A stretch of 64,000 nucleotides of DNA. Origin: Gammaproteobacteria bacterium. Its GTDB lineage: Bacteria > Pseudomonadota > Gammaproteobacteria > Burkholderiales > Burkholderiaceae_C. Below, one piece after another: positions 43,350-52,718 of this stretch; the stretch's first letter is position 1, and the number at the start of each line of letters is the position of its first letter. The notes beneath the pieces were generated by a model. It saw only the letters and a list, made by a program, of their open reading frames with translations, did no database searches and was not told the DNA's origin. Location: positions 248,001 to 312,000 of the forward strand of contig JAHIYE010000021.1 in the NCBI GenBank assembly GCA_018815325.1, read 5' to 3'. The translations under genes and the position numbers were made by a program.

Positions 43350-44764
43350 GCGATCCAGTCATCGCCTTGTTGATGCTTGGCCTTTTTATTGTCTTTATTT
43401 TTCTGGGATTCCCGATTGCCTTCACCTTGATGGGCATGGGCATCCTGTTCGGAAGCTATGCCTATTATTCGCCCGGGCAGCACTTCTTCGACAACAACAT
43501 CTTCTACCTGTTCACGCAGAACACCTTCAGCATCATGAACAATGATGTGCTGATCTCGATACCCTTGTTCCTGTTCATGGGCTACATCATTGAGCGGGCC
43601 AATATTCTGGACAAGTTGTTCCTGAGCCTGCAGGTGGCGCTGAAGCATGTACCCGGGTCGATGGCCGTGGCGGCGCTGATCACGTGCGCCCTGTTTGCCA
43701 CGGCAACCGGTATTGTCGGTGCTGTCGTGACCTTGATGGGTTTGCTGGCGTTGCCCCCCATGCTCAAGGCCGGCTATGACCAGAAACTGGCCACGGGCGT
43801 GATTGCCGCGGGCGGCACGCTGGGTATTCTGATTCCACCGTCGATCATGCTGATTGTGTACGCGGCTACGGCCGGTGTGTCAGTGGTCAAGCTGTATGCA
43901 GCTGCCATGATCCCGGGCATGACGCTTGCGGGCCTGTACCTGATCTACGTCATCACGCGCTGTGTCATCAACCCTGCCCTGGCGCCCAAGCCCAAGGACC
44001 TGGACAAGATCAGTTTCATGAAGGCCACCTATATGGTGGTGACGGCGTTCCTGCCGCTGGCCTTGCTGATCCTCACGGTGCTCGGCTCCATCCTGTTTGG
44101 CCTGGCAACGCCCAGTGAGGCTGCTGCCATGGGATCCCTCGGAGGCATTGTTCTGGCGGTGGTCTACGGTGCATTTACCTGGCAGCGGCTGAAGGAGGCC
44201 GTGTTCCTGACGGCCAAAACCACGGCGATGGTTTGCTATCTGTTTGTCGGCTCCTGGACTTTCTCCAGCGTGTTCTCCTACCTTGGTGGCGAGAGCGTGA
44301 TCAAGGAGTTCATGCTGTCGATGGACCTGAACACAATCCAGTTCCTGCTGATCACCCAGGCCATCATCTTCATCCTGGGCTGGCCGCTGGAATGGAGCGA
44401 GATCATCATCATTTTCGTGCCGATCTTCCTGCCATTGCTGGAGCACTTCCAGGTGGATCCCTTGCTGTTTGGCATCCTGATTGCCGTCAACCTTCAAACG
44501 TCGTTCCTGACGCCACCGATGGCCATGTCGGCGTACTATTTGAAGGGGATAGCGCCGCCAGAGGTTCAGCTATGGACAATTTTCAAAGGGTGTTTCCCCT
44601 TCCTGGGGCTGGTCTTTGTCACGATTGCGCTCATCTATGTGCAACCCCAGATTGTCAACTGGCTGCCGGATCTGATGTACAACAATGAGACGACGCAAGT
44701 GGAAACGCCTTCGGACGACCCCGCAGACGACGAGGGCGTCATGGATCCGGCCTTCCTCAAGTAA
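43346..44764 (+). CDS. dctM: TRAP transporter large permease DctM
   Basis: The 472-residue protein is highly hydrophobic with about 12 membrane segments and family features such as GFPIAFTLMGMGILFG, GAVVTLMGLLALPPML and IAAGGTLGILIPPSI. DctM is the transport-competent subunit that moves solute with Na+ after receptor docking. It overlaps dctQ by four bases. The C-terminal 25 residues are acidic and cytoplasmic. The amidase gene starts about 105 bases later, same strand. Confidence 0.92.
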   Translation: MSDPVIALLMLGLFIVFIFLGFPIAFTLMGMGILFGSYAYYSPGQHFFDNNIFYLFTQNTFSIMNNDVLISIPLFLFMGYIIERANILDKLFLSLQVALKHVPGSMAVAALITCALFATATGIVGAVVTLMGLLALPPMLKAGYDQKLATGVIAAGGTLGILIPPSIMLIVYAATAGVSVVKLYAAAMIPGMTLAGLYLIYVITRCVINPALAPKPKDLDKISFMKATYMVVTAFLPLALLILTVLGSILFGLATPSEAAAMGSLGGIVLAVVYGAFTWQRLKEAVFLTAKTTAMVCYLFVGSWTFSSVFSYLGGESVIKEFMLSMDLNTIQFLLITQAIIFILGWPLEWSEIIIIFVPIFLPLLEHFQVDPLLFGILIAVNLQTSFLTPPMAMSAYYLKGIAPPEVQLWTIFKGCFPFLGLVFVTIALIYVQPQIVNWLPDLMYNNETTQVETPSDDPADDEGVMDPAFLK

Positions 44765-44869
44765 ACGAAGCTGACCGTCTGGTGATACCAGGCGGGCATG
44801 AAGCCCGTGCGCAGTCTTTCGTGACGATGCCCGGGCGCTTTCTTCACCATTTCACAAAAGGTTTTGCAG

Positions 44870-46204
44870 GTGTCAGAAGTTCAAAAAGACTGTCATGAAC
44901 TGGGGGTGACCGAGTTAAGTGCCCACCTGAGCGAGGGCCGTCTGGGTTTGCGCGACTACGTGAGCGCCATGCATGGCCATACCGAGGCCGTTGAGCCCGA
45001 GGTGAAAGCCTTTGCCCATTACAGCAAGGACATGGTCAATCTGCAGGTTGAGCGTATTGAACCGCTGAAGCATGCAGGCGGGCCCTTGCCCTCGCTGTAT
45101 GGCGTACCTGTGGCGATCAAGGACAACATCGACACGGAAGACTACCCGACCGAATACGGTTTTGGCGGGGCTGCCGGCCGCACACCCAATGTGGATGCTT
45201 TGCTGGTGCACAAGCTGCGCCAGGCTGGCGCGCTGATCTGGGCCAAGTCGCGCACGACCGAGCTTGCCTACATGCACCCGACCATCACCGAGAACCCGCG
45301 CGTGCCCGGTCACACGCCAGGTGGCTCGTCGAGTGGCTCGGCTGCGGCTGTGGCCAGTGGTTTGGTCCCTGCTGCGATTGGCACGCAGACCAATGGTTCG
45401 GTCATCCGGCCGGCCTCGTTTTGCGGCATCTATGGTTACAAGCCCTCCCGGGGGCTGATCTTCAACGGGGGCGTGCTCAAGTGCTCGCCCTCGCTCGATC
45501 AGGTTGGCGTGTTTGCCCGTTCGGTGGAAGACCTGGCTGCCGTTGGCGAGGTCATGATCGGTGGCCACTCACTCGAATCGGGGCAACTGGTGTTTCCGAT
45601 GAAGCTGCGCGACGTGTGCGCGTCAGAGCCTCCGCTGCAACCCAAGTTCATGTTCACCAGGACGCCCATGTGGGAGCGCATGGACGCGGGTGCCCAGGGC
45701 GCCTTCGAGGCGCTCAAGGACGAACTCAAGGACTGCCTCGTGGAAGTGGAGCTTCCCCCTTCCGTGATCAATGCACTGTCCTGGCTCAAGGCCGTGATGG
45801 AGGCCGAGATGCAGGTCAACCTGAAGCACGTGGTGGATGCCGCAGGTGGTAAGGCCAGCCAGCCCACGCTCGACATGCTCGAGCGCGGCAGCAAAATCCT
45901 GGCCTCTGAGTACTTGCTGGCACGCGAACGCATGCTCAGCGCGGCAAGCGGTTTTGATGAATACTTCGACCATTTCGACGCCATCGTCACGCCCTCCACC
46001 CTGGGGCCGGCGCCCAAGGGCCTGGGCAGCACGGGCGACCCTGTCATGAGCACGATCTGGACCTTCGCCGGGCTGCCCTGTATTTCGATGCCGCTGCTGC
46101 AGACCGAGGAAGGCCTGCCACTGGGCGTGCAACTCGTGGGTGGTCCGCGCCAGGATGCACGCTTGTTGCGCACCGCGCGCTGGCTGGCGCAGCGCCTTGG
46201 ATGA
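44870..46204 (+). CDS. amidase-signature family hydrolase
   Basis: GTG 44870, eight bases after AAAAGG, gives 444 residues. The amidase signature catalytic triad is present: Lys in GVPVAIKDNID, then PGGSSSGSAAAVASG with cis-Ser and nucleophile Ser, plus GTQTNGSVIRPASFCGIYG. These enzymes hydrolyse amides or related bonds in the cytoplasm; GatA of the tRNA transamidation complex is a relative, but no gatB or gatC is here. Position behind dctPQM suggests that it processes an imported amide. Confidence 0.85.
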   Translation: MSEVQKDCHELGVTELSAHLSEGRLGLRDYVSAMHGHTEAVEPEVKAFAHYSKDMVNLQVERIEPLKHAGGPLPSLYGVPVAIKDNIDTEDYPTEYGFGGAAGRTPNVDALLVHKLRQAGALIWAKSRTTELAYMHPTITENPRVPGHTPGGSSSGSAAAVASGLVPAAIGTQTNGSVIRPASFCGIYGYKPSRGLIFNGGVLKCSPSLDQVGVFARSVEDLAAVGEVMIGGHSLESGQLVFPMKLRDVCASEPPLQPKFMFTRTPMWERMDAGAQGAFEALKDELKDCLVEVELPPSVINALSWLKAVMEAEMQVNLKHVVDAAGGKASQPTLDMLERGSKILASEYLLARERMLSAASGFDEYFDHFDAIVTPSTLGPAPKGLGSTGDPVMSTIWTFAGLPCISMPLLQTEEGLPLGVQLVGGPRQDARLLRTARWLAQRLG

Positions 46205-46250
46205 GCTTGCACGCAGACTACTTTTAAGACTTTTTTTCAAAGGCCTAGCC

Positions 46251-46409
46251 ATGAACAAACGCATATACAAACTCTTCGCCTTGCTGCTGCTGGCGATCTT
46301 TTTCCTCCCCTACATCATCAAGATCAAGGAGCTGGATCTTGTGGTCCTGCTGATTGCTGGCCTGGCCCTGCCGGCCTATGACTTCTTCACGTCCAAGGAC
46401 GAGAGCTGA
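46251..46409 (+). CDS. small membrane protein (52 residues)
   Basis: ATG 46251 follows AAAGG by seven bases. The 52-residue product starts MNKRIYKLFALLLLAIFFL, has two hydrophobic stretches (about 7-21 and 28-42) around a short charged loop (KIKELD), and ends in a charged tail. No family is recognised. It is likely a small inner-membrane protein. It lies 46 bases after the amidase gene and before a strong hairpin, so it may end that operon. Confidence 0.6.
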   Translation: MNKRIYKLFALLLLAIFFLPYIIKIKELDLVVLLIAGLALPAYDFFTSKDES

Positions 46410-46532
46410 AGCTTCGCTGGCCCTTGCAAGGGCTTGAGACTGAGAGTTGAGAGCCTGTCTGCGTGTGTGTCCCATCCAGGCACACCAGCAAAGGCAGCCG
46501 CCAGTCTGGCGCTGTCAGCCAAAGAGATACCA

Positions 46533-46560
46533 GCAAAGGGGCGCTTCGGCGCCCCTTTGC
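46533..46560 (+). terminator. strong hairpin with UUCG loop
   Basis: A perfect 12-bp stem (GCAAAGGGGCGC and its complement) with a TTCG tetraloop follows the small membrane protein gene. There is no T-tract, so it is either a weak terminator or an mRNA-stabilising structure. Confidence 0.6.
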
Positions 46561-46578
46561 ATAGGAAAACCGTTAAGA

Positions 46579-46600
46579 TTGACGTTTACGTAAACGTCAA
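46579..46600. promoter_or_regulatory. 22-bp palindrome, probable LiuR box of icmF
   Basis: The arms TTGACGTTTAC and GTAAACGTCAA make a perfect 22-base palindrome 55 bases upstream of the icmF start. It matches my recollection of the site of LiuR, the MerR-type regulator of branched-chain amino acid degradation in proteobacteria. That fits icmF, which acts on isobutyryl-CoA. Confidence 0.7.
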
Positions 46601-46655
46601 TTGAGGTGGAGGCAGGTGTGTCTGTTCATCCGCCCGTGTGACCCGGAGACCCGCC

Positions 46656-49600
46656 ATGACCGATCTGTCCGCCGAATACAAAACCCTTGCCAATTACCGG
46701 CCCAAAAACAAGGTTCGCTTTGTCACGGCGGCGAGCCTGTTTGACGGCCATGACGCAGCCATCAACATCATGCGTCGCATCCTGCAAGGCATGGGCGCCG
46801 AGGTGATCCACCTCGGACACAACCGCAGTGTGGATGAGGTGGTGACCGCCGCGCTGCAGGAAGACGCGCAGGGCATTGCCATCAGCTCCTACCAGGGCGG
46901 CCATGTGGAGTACTTCAAGTACATGGTCGATCTGCTCAAGGCCCGTGGGGGTGAGCACATCCAGGTATTTGGCGGCGGAGGCGGGGTCATCGTGCCGTCC
47001 GAGATCAGTGAGCTGCAGGCCTATGGCGTGGCGCGAATTTTCAGCCCGGAAGACGGTCAACGCATGGGCCTGGCCGGCATGATCGGCGAGATGGTGATGC
47101 GATGCGACCAGGACCTTGCGGTGCATGCGCCCCGCGCACTGGCTGCCATTCAGGGCCACGACGAGCAGAACTGGCGCGCCCTCGCACAACTCATCACCGG
47201 GCTGGAGAACGAGCAGGCCGCAGGCGAGGCCAAAGGCGCGCTGGACGCGGGCTTTGCCGAACTGGTCAAGGCAATCAGGGCACATGCAGCGACGACCCAG
47301 GTGCCCGTGCTGGGCATTACCGGCACCGGCGGTGCAGGCAAGTCCTCGTTGACCGACGAGCTGATCCGGCGCCTGCGGCTCGACCAGGGTGACCGCCTGC
47401 GCGTGGCGCTCATCAGCATCGATCCTTCACGCCGCAAGAGCGGTGGCGCCCTGCTCGGGGATCGCATCCGCATGAACGCCATCGGTCCCTGGGCGCAGGT
47501 CGATACTGGGCAGAAGAACGACAGTGCGCAGCGGGTCTTCATGCGCTCGCTGGCCACGCGTGATTTCGGCAGCGAAATCAGCGCGGCGTTGCCGGATGTG
47601 ATTGCCGCCTGCAAGTGCGCCGGTTTTGATCTCATCGTGGTGGAAACCTCGGGCATTGGTCAGGGCGATGCCGCCATCGTGCCCTATGTCGATGTGCCGC
47701 TGTATGTGATGACGCCGGAGTTTGGTGCCGCGAGTCAGTTGGAAAAGATCGACATGCTCGACTTTGCCGAGTTTGTCGCCATCAACAAGTTTGATCGCAA
47801 GGGCGCTGCCGATGCGCTGCGCGATGTGGCCAAGCAGGTGCAGCGCAACCGCACTGCCTGGACCACCCCCGCCGATCAGATGCCGGTGTTCGGCACCATG
47901 GCCGCACGCTTTAACGACGATGGCGTCACGGCGCTGTACCAGGCCTTGAAGCCCCGGCTGGCCGAACTTGGGCTGGCACTTCAGTCCGGACCGTTGCCCG
48001 TGGTGTCGGTGCGCAGCAGCAGCAACCAGACCCCGGTGGTGCCGGCTGCGCGCACGCGCTACCTGGCCGAGATCAGCGACACCGTGCGCGGCTACAAGAA
48101 GCGCGCGCGCGCGCAAGCCCGGCTTGCCCGTGAAATCCAGCAGCTTGAGGCTGCCACCCGGATGCTGAAAGTGGACAAGCCCGACAAGGCACGCGCCGCC
48201 GAGGCGACGATGGACCTCGCGCAGCAACGCGAGCTGCAGCTCGATGGCGATGCCCGCAAGCTGCTGGCGCAGTGGCCGCAGATGCAGCAAGCTTATGCGG
48301 GCGACGAGTATGTGGTGAAGATCCGCGACAAGGAAATCCGCACCGCACTGACCACCAAGTCGCTCAGCGGCACCACCATCCGCAAGGTGAGCTTGCCCAA
48401 GTACGAAGACCATGGCGAAGTCCTGCAGTGGCTGATGCTGGACAACGTGCCCGGCAGCTACCCCTATACCGCAGGTACTTTTGCCTTCAAGCGCGAGAAC
48501 GAGGACCCAACCCGCATGTTCGCTGGCGAGGGCGATGCCTTCCGCACCAACCGGCGTTTCAAGTTGCTCAGTGAGGGCTTGCCGGCCAAGCGCCTGTCGA
48601 CCGCCTTTGACTCGGTCACGCTCTACGGCAACGACCCGGACCTGCGCCCTGACATCTATGGCAAGGTGGGCAACTCGGGGGTGAGCATTGCCACGCTGGA
48701 CGACATGAAGGTGCTGTATGACGGCTTTGATCTATGCAACCCGTCGACCTCGGTGTCCATGACCATCAATGGTCCCGCACCCAGCATCCTGGCCATGTTC
48801 ATGAACACCGCGATCGACCAGAACCTCGCCAAGTTCAAGACTGACAACGGACGTGAACCCACCGACACCGAGGCCGCCAAGATTCGCGAGTGGGTGCTTG
48901 CCAATGTGCGTGGCACGGTGCAGGCCGACATCCTCAAGGAAGACCAGGGCCAGAACACCTGCATCTTCAGCACCGAGTTTTCCCTCAAGGTGATGGGGGA
49001 TATCGCCGAGTACTTTGTGCACCACAATGTGCGCAACTTCTACAGCGTCAGCATCTCGGGCTACCACATCGCCGAGGCCGGGGCCAACCCCATCAGTCAG
49101 CTGGCCTTCACGTTGTCCAATGGGTTCACCTTCGTTGAAGCCTATCTGGCGCGGGGCATGCACATCGATGACTTTGCGCCCAACCTGAGCTTCTTCTTCT
49201 CCAACGGCATGGACCCCGAGTACACCGTGATGGGCCGCGTGGCGCGCCGTATCTGGGCGGTGGCAATGAAGGAAAAATACGGTGCCAACGAGCGCAGCCA
49301 GAAGCTGAAATACCACATCCAGACCAGTGGTCGCAGCCTGCACGCGCAGGAGATCCAGTTCAACGACATCCGTACCACGCTGCAGGCGCTGATTGCGATT
49401 TACGACAACTGCAACAGCCTGCACACCAATGCCTTCGACGAGGCCATCACCACGCCGACCGAAGAGAGCGTGCGCCGCGCCATGGCGATCCAGCTCATCA
49501 TCAACCGCGAGTGGGGGCTGGCCAAAAATGAGAATCCCTCGCAGGGCGCTTTCATCATCGAGGAGCTCACCGAGTTGCTGGAGGAGGCGGTATTGGCCGA

Positions 49601-50009
49601 GTTCGAGCGCATTTCCGAGCGCGGCGGTGTGCTCGGTGCGATGGAGACCGGCTACCAGCGCGGGCGCATCCAGGACGAGAGCATGCACTACGAGATGCTC
49701 AAGCACACCGGCGAGTTGCCCATCATCGGCGTCAACACCTTTCGCAACCCGCATGGCGATGCCGTGCAGGACAAGCTGGAACTCGCACGCTCAACCGAGG
49801 AAGAGAAGCAGAGCCAGCTCAAGCGGCTTGAAGCTTTCCACGCGCAGCATGCCAAGGAGGCACCGGTTCAACTCAAGCGCCTGCAACAGGCCGTGATCGA
49901 CAACGGCAATGTGTTCGAGGTGCTGATGGATGCCGTGCGTGTGTGCTCGCTGGGCCAGATCACGAACGCACTGTTCGAGGTGGGTGGCCAGTACCGGCGC
50001 AATATGTAG
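46656..50009 (+). CDS. icmF: fused isobutyryl-CoA mutase IcmF
   Basis: ATG 46656, seven bases after GGAG, gives 1117 residues. Domains run in IcmF order: cobalamin-binding ([13 protein letters not shown] with the DxH ligand His32, then GGGG), a MeaB-like GTPase chaperone (GTGGAGKSS at 223-231), and the acyl-CoA mutase barrel ([20 protein letters not shown]). The enzyme interconverts isobutyryl-CoA and n-butyryl-CoA with adenosylcobalamin; some homologs act on pivalyl-CoA. The upstream palindrome suggests control with valine and isoleucine breakdown. A 13-bp hairpin follows the stop. Confidence 0.95.
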   Translation: MTDLSAEYKTLANYRPKNKVRFVTAASLFDGHDAAINIMRRILQGMGAEVIHLGHNRSVDEVVTAALQEDAQGIAISSYQGGHVEYFKYMVDLLKARGGEHIQVFGGGGGVIVPSEISELQAYGVARIFSPEDGQRMGLAGMIGEMVMRCDQDLAVHAPRALAAIQGHDEQNWRALAQLITGLENEQAAGEAKGALDAGFAELVKAIRAHAATTQVPVLGITGTGGAGKSSLTDELIRRLRLDQGDRLRVALISIDPSRRKSGGALLGDRIRMNAIGPWAQVDTGQKNDSAQRVFMRSLATRDFGSEISAALPDVIAACKCAGFDLIVVETSGIGQGDAAIVPYVDVPLYVMTPEFGAASQLEKIDMLDFAEFVAINKFDRKGAADALRDVAKQVQRNRTAWTTPADQMPVFGTMAARFNDDGVTALYQALKPRLAELGLALQSGPLPVVSVRSSSNQTPVVPAARTRYLAEISDTVRGYKKRARAQARLAREIQQLEAATRMLKVDKPDKARAAEATMDLAQQRELQLDGDARKLLAQWPQMQQAYAGDEYVVKIRDKEIRTALTTKSLSGTTIRKVSLPKYEDHGEVLQWLMLDNVPGSYPYTAGTFAFKRENEDPTRMFAGEGDAFRTNRRFKLLSEGLPAKRLSTAFDSVTLYGNDPDLRPDIYGKVGNSGVSIATLDDMKVLYDGFDLCNPSTSVSMTINGPAPSILAMFMNTAIDQNLAKFKTDNGREPTDTEAAKIREWVLANVRGTVQADILKEDQGQNTCIFSTEFSLKVMGDIAEYFVHHNVRNFYSVSISGYHIAEAGANPISQLAFTLSNGFTFVEAYLARGMHIDDFAPNLSFFFSNGMDPEYTVMGRVARRIWAVAMKEKYGANERSQKLKYHIQTSGRSLHAQEIQFNDIRTTLQALIAIYDNCNSLHTNAFDEAITTPTEESVRRAMAIQLIINREWGLAKNENPSQGAFIIEELTELLEEAVLAEFERISERGGVLGAMETGYQRGRIQDESMHYEMLKHTGELPIIGVNTFRNPHGDAVQDKLELARSTEEEKQSQLKRLEAFHAQHAKEAPVQLKRLQQAVIDNGNVFEVLMDAVRVCSLGQITNALFEVGGQYRRNM

Positions 50010-50014
50010 TCAAG

Positions 50015-50043
50015 GCTCAGGCTGGCGGCGCCAGCCTGAGCCG
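50015..50043. terminator. perfect 13-bp hairpin between icmF and Spy-like gene
   Basis: GGCTCAGGCTGGC-3-GCCAGCCTGAGCC lies between two convergent genes and could terminate both. It has no T-tract on either strand. Confidence 0.6.
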
Positions 50044-50065
50044 CTTGTCTCACACGGGGAATCCC

Positions 50066-50689
50066 TCAGCGGGCCGGCCCGCGGCCACCACGCCGGAGCA
50101 TGTCGCGCTGTTCCTTGGTCAGCAGTTCATCCATCTGCTTCTGCGCTGCGAGTGATTGCTCGAACATCTGCTGCTGCATTTCGGCGAGCTTTTTGTTGCT
50201 GGCGCTCAGGGCGGCGGCATCGGGTTTGTCGGCGTTGTACAACTCGGCCATCTTCGCCTGCTCATCCTGCATCTTGCCCATGGTCTCCCAGTGCTTGCGT
50301 CGCAGCTCATTCTGCAAGGCCGTGATCTTGCTGCGCTGCTCCGCGCTCAGCTTGAGGTCAATGCCGGGACCATAGCCTTGCCCATAGCCACCCATCATGC
50401 CGGGTCCCATGCCGTAGCCGGGGCCATAACCTTGCCCGTAGCCACCCATCATGCCGGGTCCCATGCCATAGCCGGGACCATAGCCTTGCCCGTAGCCACC
50501 CATCATGCCGGGGCCCATGCCGTAGCCGGGACCATAGCCTTGCCCGTAGCCACCCATCATGCCGGGGCCCATGCCGTAGCCAGGGCCGTAGCCGCCAGGA
50601 GGCGAGTCCGCCCATGCCGTGCTTGTGAGTGCGGCAGCGCTGATCAGGGCCAGGGCATGCAAGCCCTGGCGGAATTTGTTCTGTTTCAT
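50066..50689 (-). CDS. Spy/CpxP-like LTXXQ protein with Gly/Tyr/Met-rich repeats
   Basis: ATG 50689, seven bases after AAGGAG, gives 207 residues. A signal peptide (MKQNKFRQGLHALALISAAA, cleavage near TAWA) is followed by four exact 18-residue repeats GYGPGYGMGPGMMGGYGQ (33-104). The C-terminal part carries LSAEQRSKITALQNEL and LLTKEQRDMLRR, the two LTXXQ-type motifs of Spy/CpxP periplasmic chaperones. Gly/Met/Tyr-rich repeats could bind metal or form a flexible tether. It is likely a periplasmic stress or metal-related protein. Confidence 0.75.
   Translation of the reverse strand: MKQNKFRQGLHALALISAAALTSTAWADSPPGGYGPGYGMGPGMMGGYGQGYGPGYGMGPGMMGGYGQGYGPGYGMGPGMMGGYGQGYGPGYGMGPGMMGGYGQGYGPGIDLKLSAEQRSKITALQNELRRKHWETMGKMQDEQAKMAELYNADKPDAAALSASNKKLAEMQQQMFEQSLAAQKQMDELLTKEQRDMLRRGGRGPAR
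50378..50593 (-). repeat. 54-bp tandem repeat, four units, in coding sequence
   Basis: Four in-frame 54-base units encode identical 18-residue blocks of the Spy-like protein. Near-identity of the units at DNA level makes this a probable variable-number repeat. Confidence 0.85.
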
Positions 50690-50901
50690 GTTCGAACTCC
50701 TTGATGGTTTGACAATCTCATGCGTCAGCCTGGCTGGTGTTTTTGGATGTTCATCCAGAAGAGTGACATTCATGTTCACGCGTCTGCTGTACGCTGACCG
50801 GAGTTTGCGCCGTCTCTATCGTTGCTGTACTTGATGCATGTCAAACACCGTGCACGCTCGACTGTCGCGAGAGGTGCTTCCTGCTGACGTCAAGGGATTT
50901 G

Positions 50902-50924
50902 ATAGCTATATTTTTTATAGCTAT
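50902..50924. repeat. AGCTAT-core intergenic hairpin, copy 2
   Basis: ATAGCTATA-TTTTT-TATAGCTAT is a perfect 9-bp hairpin just past the end of the PfkB gene. It shares the core with the hairpins at 37942 and 58231. Confidence 0.55.
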
Positions 50925-50957
50925 TGACGTATATATGAAAAGGGCTTCGGCCTGATT

Positions 50958-51893
50958 TCAGGGTAAAAGGTGAACATCGTCGAGCAGGCGTTCCATGTCC
51001 GCCTTGCTGCACAGCGCGGTGCCGGTGGACAGCAAGGCTGCCGAGCCCGCTGCCACGCCATAACGCATGGCATCGTCTGCGCGCATGCCTTGCGCCAATG
51101 CCCAGACCATGGCGCCGACAAAGCTGTCGCCCGCCCCCGTAGCGCTGCGCACGGAGACGTAGAGGCTGGGCGCACGCCAACTGCCTTGCGCGGTGGCGAG
51201 CAGCGCGCCATGCTCCCCCAGCGAGAGCGCCACCATGTCGGCTTGGCCCTGTTGCACGAGCTGCTGGGCGGCAGCACGCCATTGCGGCTCGTCATCCAGC
51301 GGCTGGCCCGTGAGTTCGCGCAGTTCGCGCAGGCTGGGTTTGACGAGGTAGACACCTTGCTGCAGGGCTGCTGCGAGGGCCGGGCCCGAACTGTCGAGCA
51401 CCACACGGGTGCCGCGGGCATTGGCGAGCCGGGTGATGTGGGCATAGAAATCCGTGGGTACGCCCGGCGGCAGGCTGCCGCTGAGCACGAGATAGCGTGG
51501 TGCCGGTGTCTGTGCGTTGAAGCGATCGAGGCAAGCCTGCCATTCCACTTCCGTCAGCGTGGGGCCAGGCAATACGAAGCGGAACTCGCGCCCGCTGGAG
51601 GTCTCCAGCACCGTGAAGCTCTCGCGCGTGTCGCCGGCAATGTCCACGCACTCGCTGCGCACCTGCTCCGCATTGAGCAGCTGGTGCAAAACCTGGCCCG
51701 TGCTGCCCCCGCGCGTGATGAGGGCCCGGCAGTCACCCCCGAGCCGCTGCACAACGCGCGCCACGTTGATGCCGCCGCCACCCGGATGGTGTTCGGCGGC
51801 AGTGCAGCGCAGCTTGTGGGTGTCCTGCACATGCAGCGTGCTGGTGGCAATGTCGAGTGCCGGGTTCATGGTGAGAGTCAGTATGTCGGTCAT
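50958..51893 (-). CDS. PfkB-family sugar-phosphate kinase (phosphofructokinase-like)
   Basis: The 311-residue protein has the PfkB fold: LTMNPALDIATST at the N terminus, HHPGGGGINVARVVQRLGG, and the C-terminal signature SVRSATGAGDSFVGAM with the catalytic Asp. It resembles 1-phosphofructokinase and PfkB-type 6-phosphofructokinase. It phosphorylates a sugar phosphate with ATP in the cytoplasm. No PTS or sugar genes are adjacent, so the substrate cannot be fixed. It stands alone and diverges from the membrane/Fe-S pair. Confidence 0.8.
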   Translation of the reverse strand: MTDILTLTMNPALDIATSTLHVQDTHKLRCTAAEHHPGGGGINVARVVQRLGGDCRALITRGGSTGQVLHQLLNAEQVRSECVDIAGDTRESFTVLETSSGREFRFVLPGPTLTEVEWQACLDRFNAQTPAPRYLVLSGSLPPGVPTDFYAHITRLANARGTRVVLDSSGPALAAALQQGVYLVKPSLRELRELTGQPLDDEPQWRAAAQQLVQQGQADMVALSLGEHGALLATAQGSWRAPSLYVSVRSATGAGDSFVGAMVWALAQGMRADDAMRYGVAAGSAALLSTGTALCSKADMERLLDDVHLLP

Positions 51894-52040
51894 TTTGGTC
51901 AGCTGGTGGTCAGGCTGGAGCTTGAGAGCAGGGGGTGTCGTGAACCATATGTTGATTGAATCAACAGCAATTGACGCACATCAAGTATCGCAACATTCAC
52001 AGGCCTAAAGTCAAACCCATTCATACCAACAGGGGTATCC

Positions 52041-52718
52041 ATGAATTTGTTGACCTGGGCCAGAGGGCCTTTGCTGGTGATCGCAATTGCCACTTTTGTG
52101 CTGGGGGTGGCCTGGCGACTCTTCTCGCTTTGGCGCTTGCCGGTACGGCGTCTGCCCGCGCCTGCACGTCAGGCCATCGGTACCGGGCAGGCCATGGAGA
52201 CGGCTTTGTCGCACATGTGGCCGCGCAGAAAACTGCGCTACAGTGCAACGCTGGTGACGCTCAACCCGTATGTATTTCATATCGGACTGGCCTTGGTGTT
52301 CTTTGGCTATGCGCCACACATTGCCTTCATCCGGCGTCTCACGGGGCTGGGTTGGCCCGCTTTGCCGGACGCGGTGATGTACGTGGCCGCCGCGGCAACG
52401 ATGGTGTCCCTGCTGCTGGCGCTGCTGTTTCGCCTCAGCGATCCCGTGCTGCGGAAAATCTCGCGTTTTGATGACATGCTGACCTGGCTGGTGACGATGT
52501 TGCCCCTGATCACGGGCATGGCGGTGATCGGGGAACCCTCGGCCAGCATTCTGGCGCGGGACCATGTCATCTACCCGGTGCCGCTGGCCCTGCACCTGAT
52601 GAGCCTGGAGTTGCTGCTGGTGTGGTTTCCCTTCGGCAAGCTCATGCATGCCTTCCTCGTGTTTCCCAATCGCATGCAACTGGCCACCTTCTTTGGCCGT
52701 CGGGGGGTGCAGTCATGA
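52041..52718 (+). CDS. respiratory membrane subunit (NarI/HdrE-like)
   Basis: The 225-residue protein has five or so hydrophobic segments: GPLLVIAIATFVLGVAWRL, VFHIGLALVFFGYAP, AVMYVAAAATMVSLLLALL, MLTWLVTMLPLITG and LALHLMSLELLLVWF. His residues within the segments could ligate haem b, as in nitrate reductase gamma (NarI) or DsrM/HdrE. The next gene, a two-cluster HdrD/DsrK-like protein, overlaps by four bases, so the two probably form a quinone-linked redox complex at the inner membrane. Confidence 0.75.
   Translation: MNLLTWARGPLLVIAIATFVLGVAWRLFSLWRLPVRRLPAPARQAIGTGQAMETALSHMWPRRKLRYSATLVTLNPYVFHIGLALVFFGYAPHIAFIRRLTGLGWPALPDAVMYVAAAATMVSLLLALLFRLSDPVLRKISRFDDMLTWLVTMLPLITGMAVIGEPSASILARDHVIYPVPLALHLMSLELLLVWFPFGKLMHAFLVFPNRMQLATFFGRRGVQS

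Noticed and set aside
44870-46204. gatA of the tRNA amidotransferase
   Set aside because: The amidase signature fits, but gatB and gatC are absent and the gene follows a TRAP operon.
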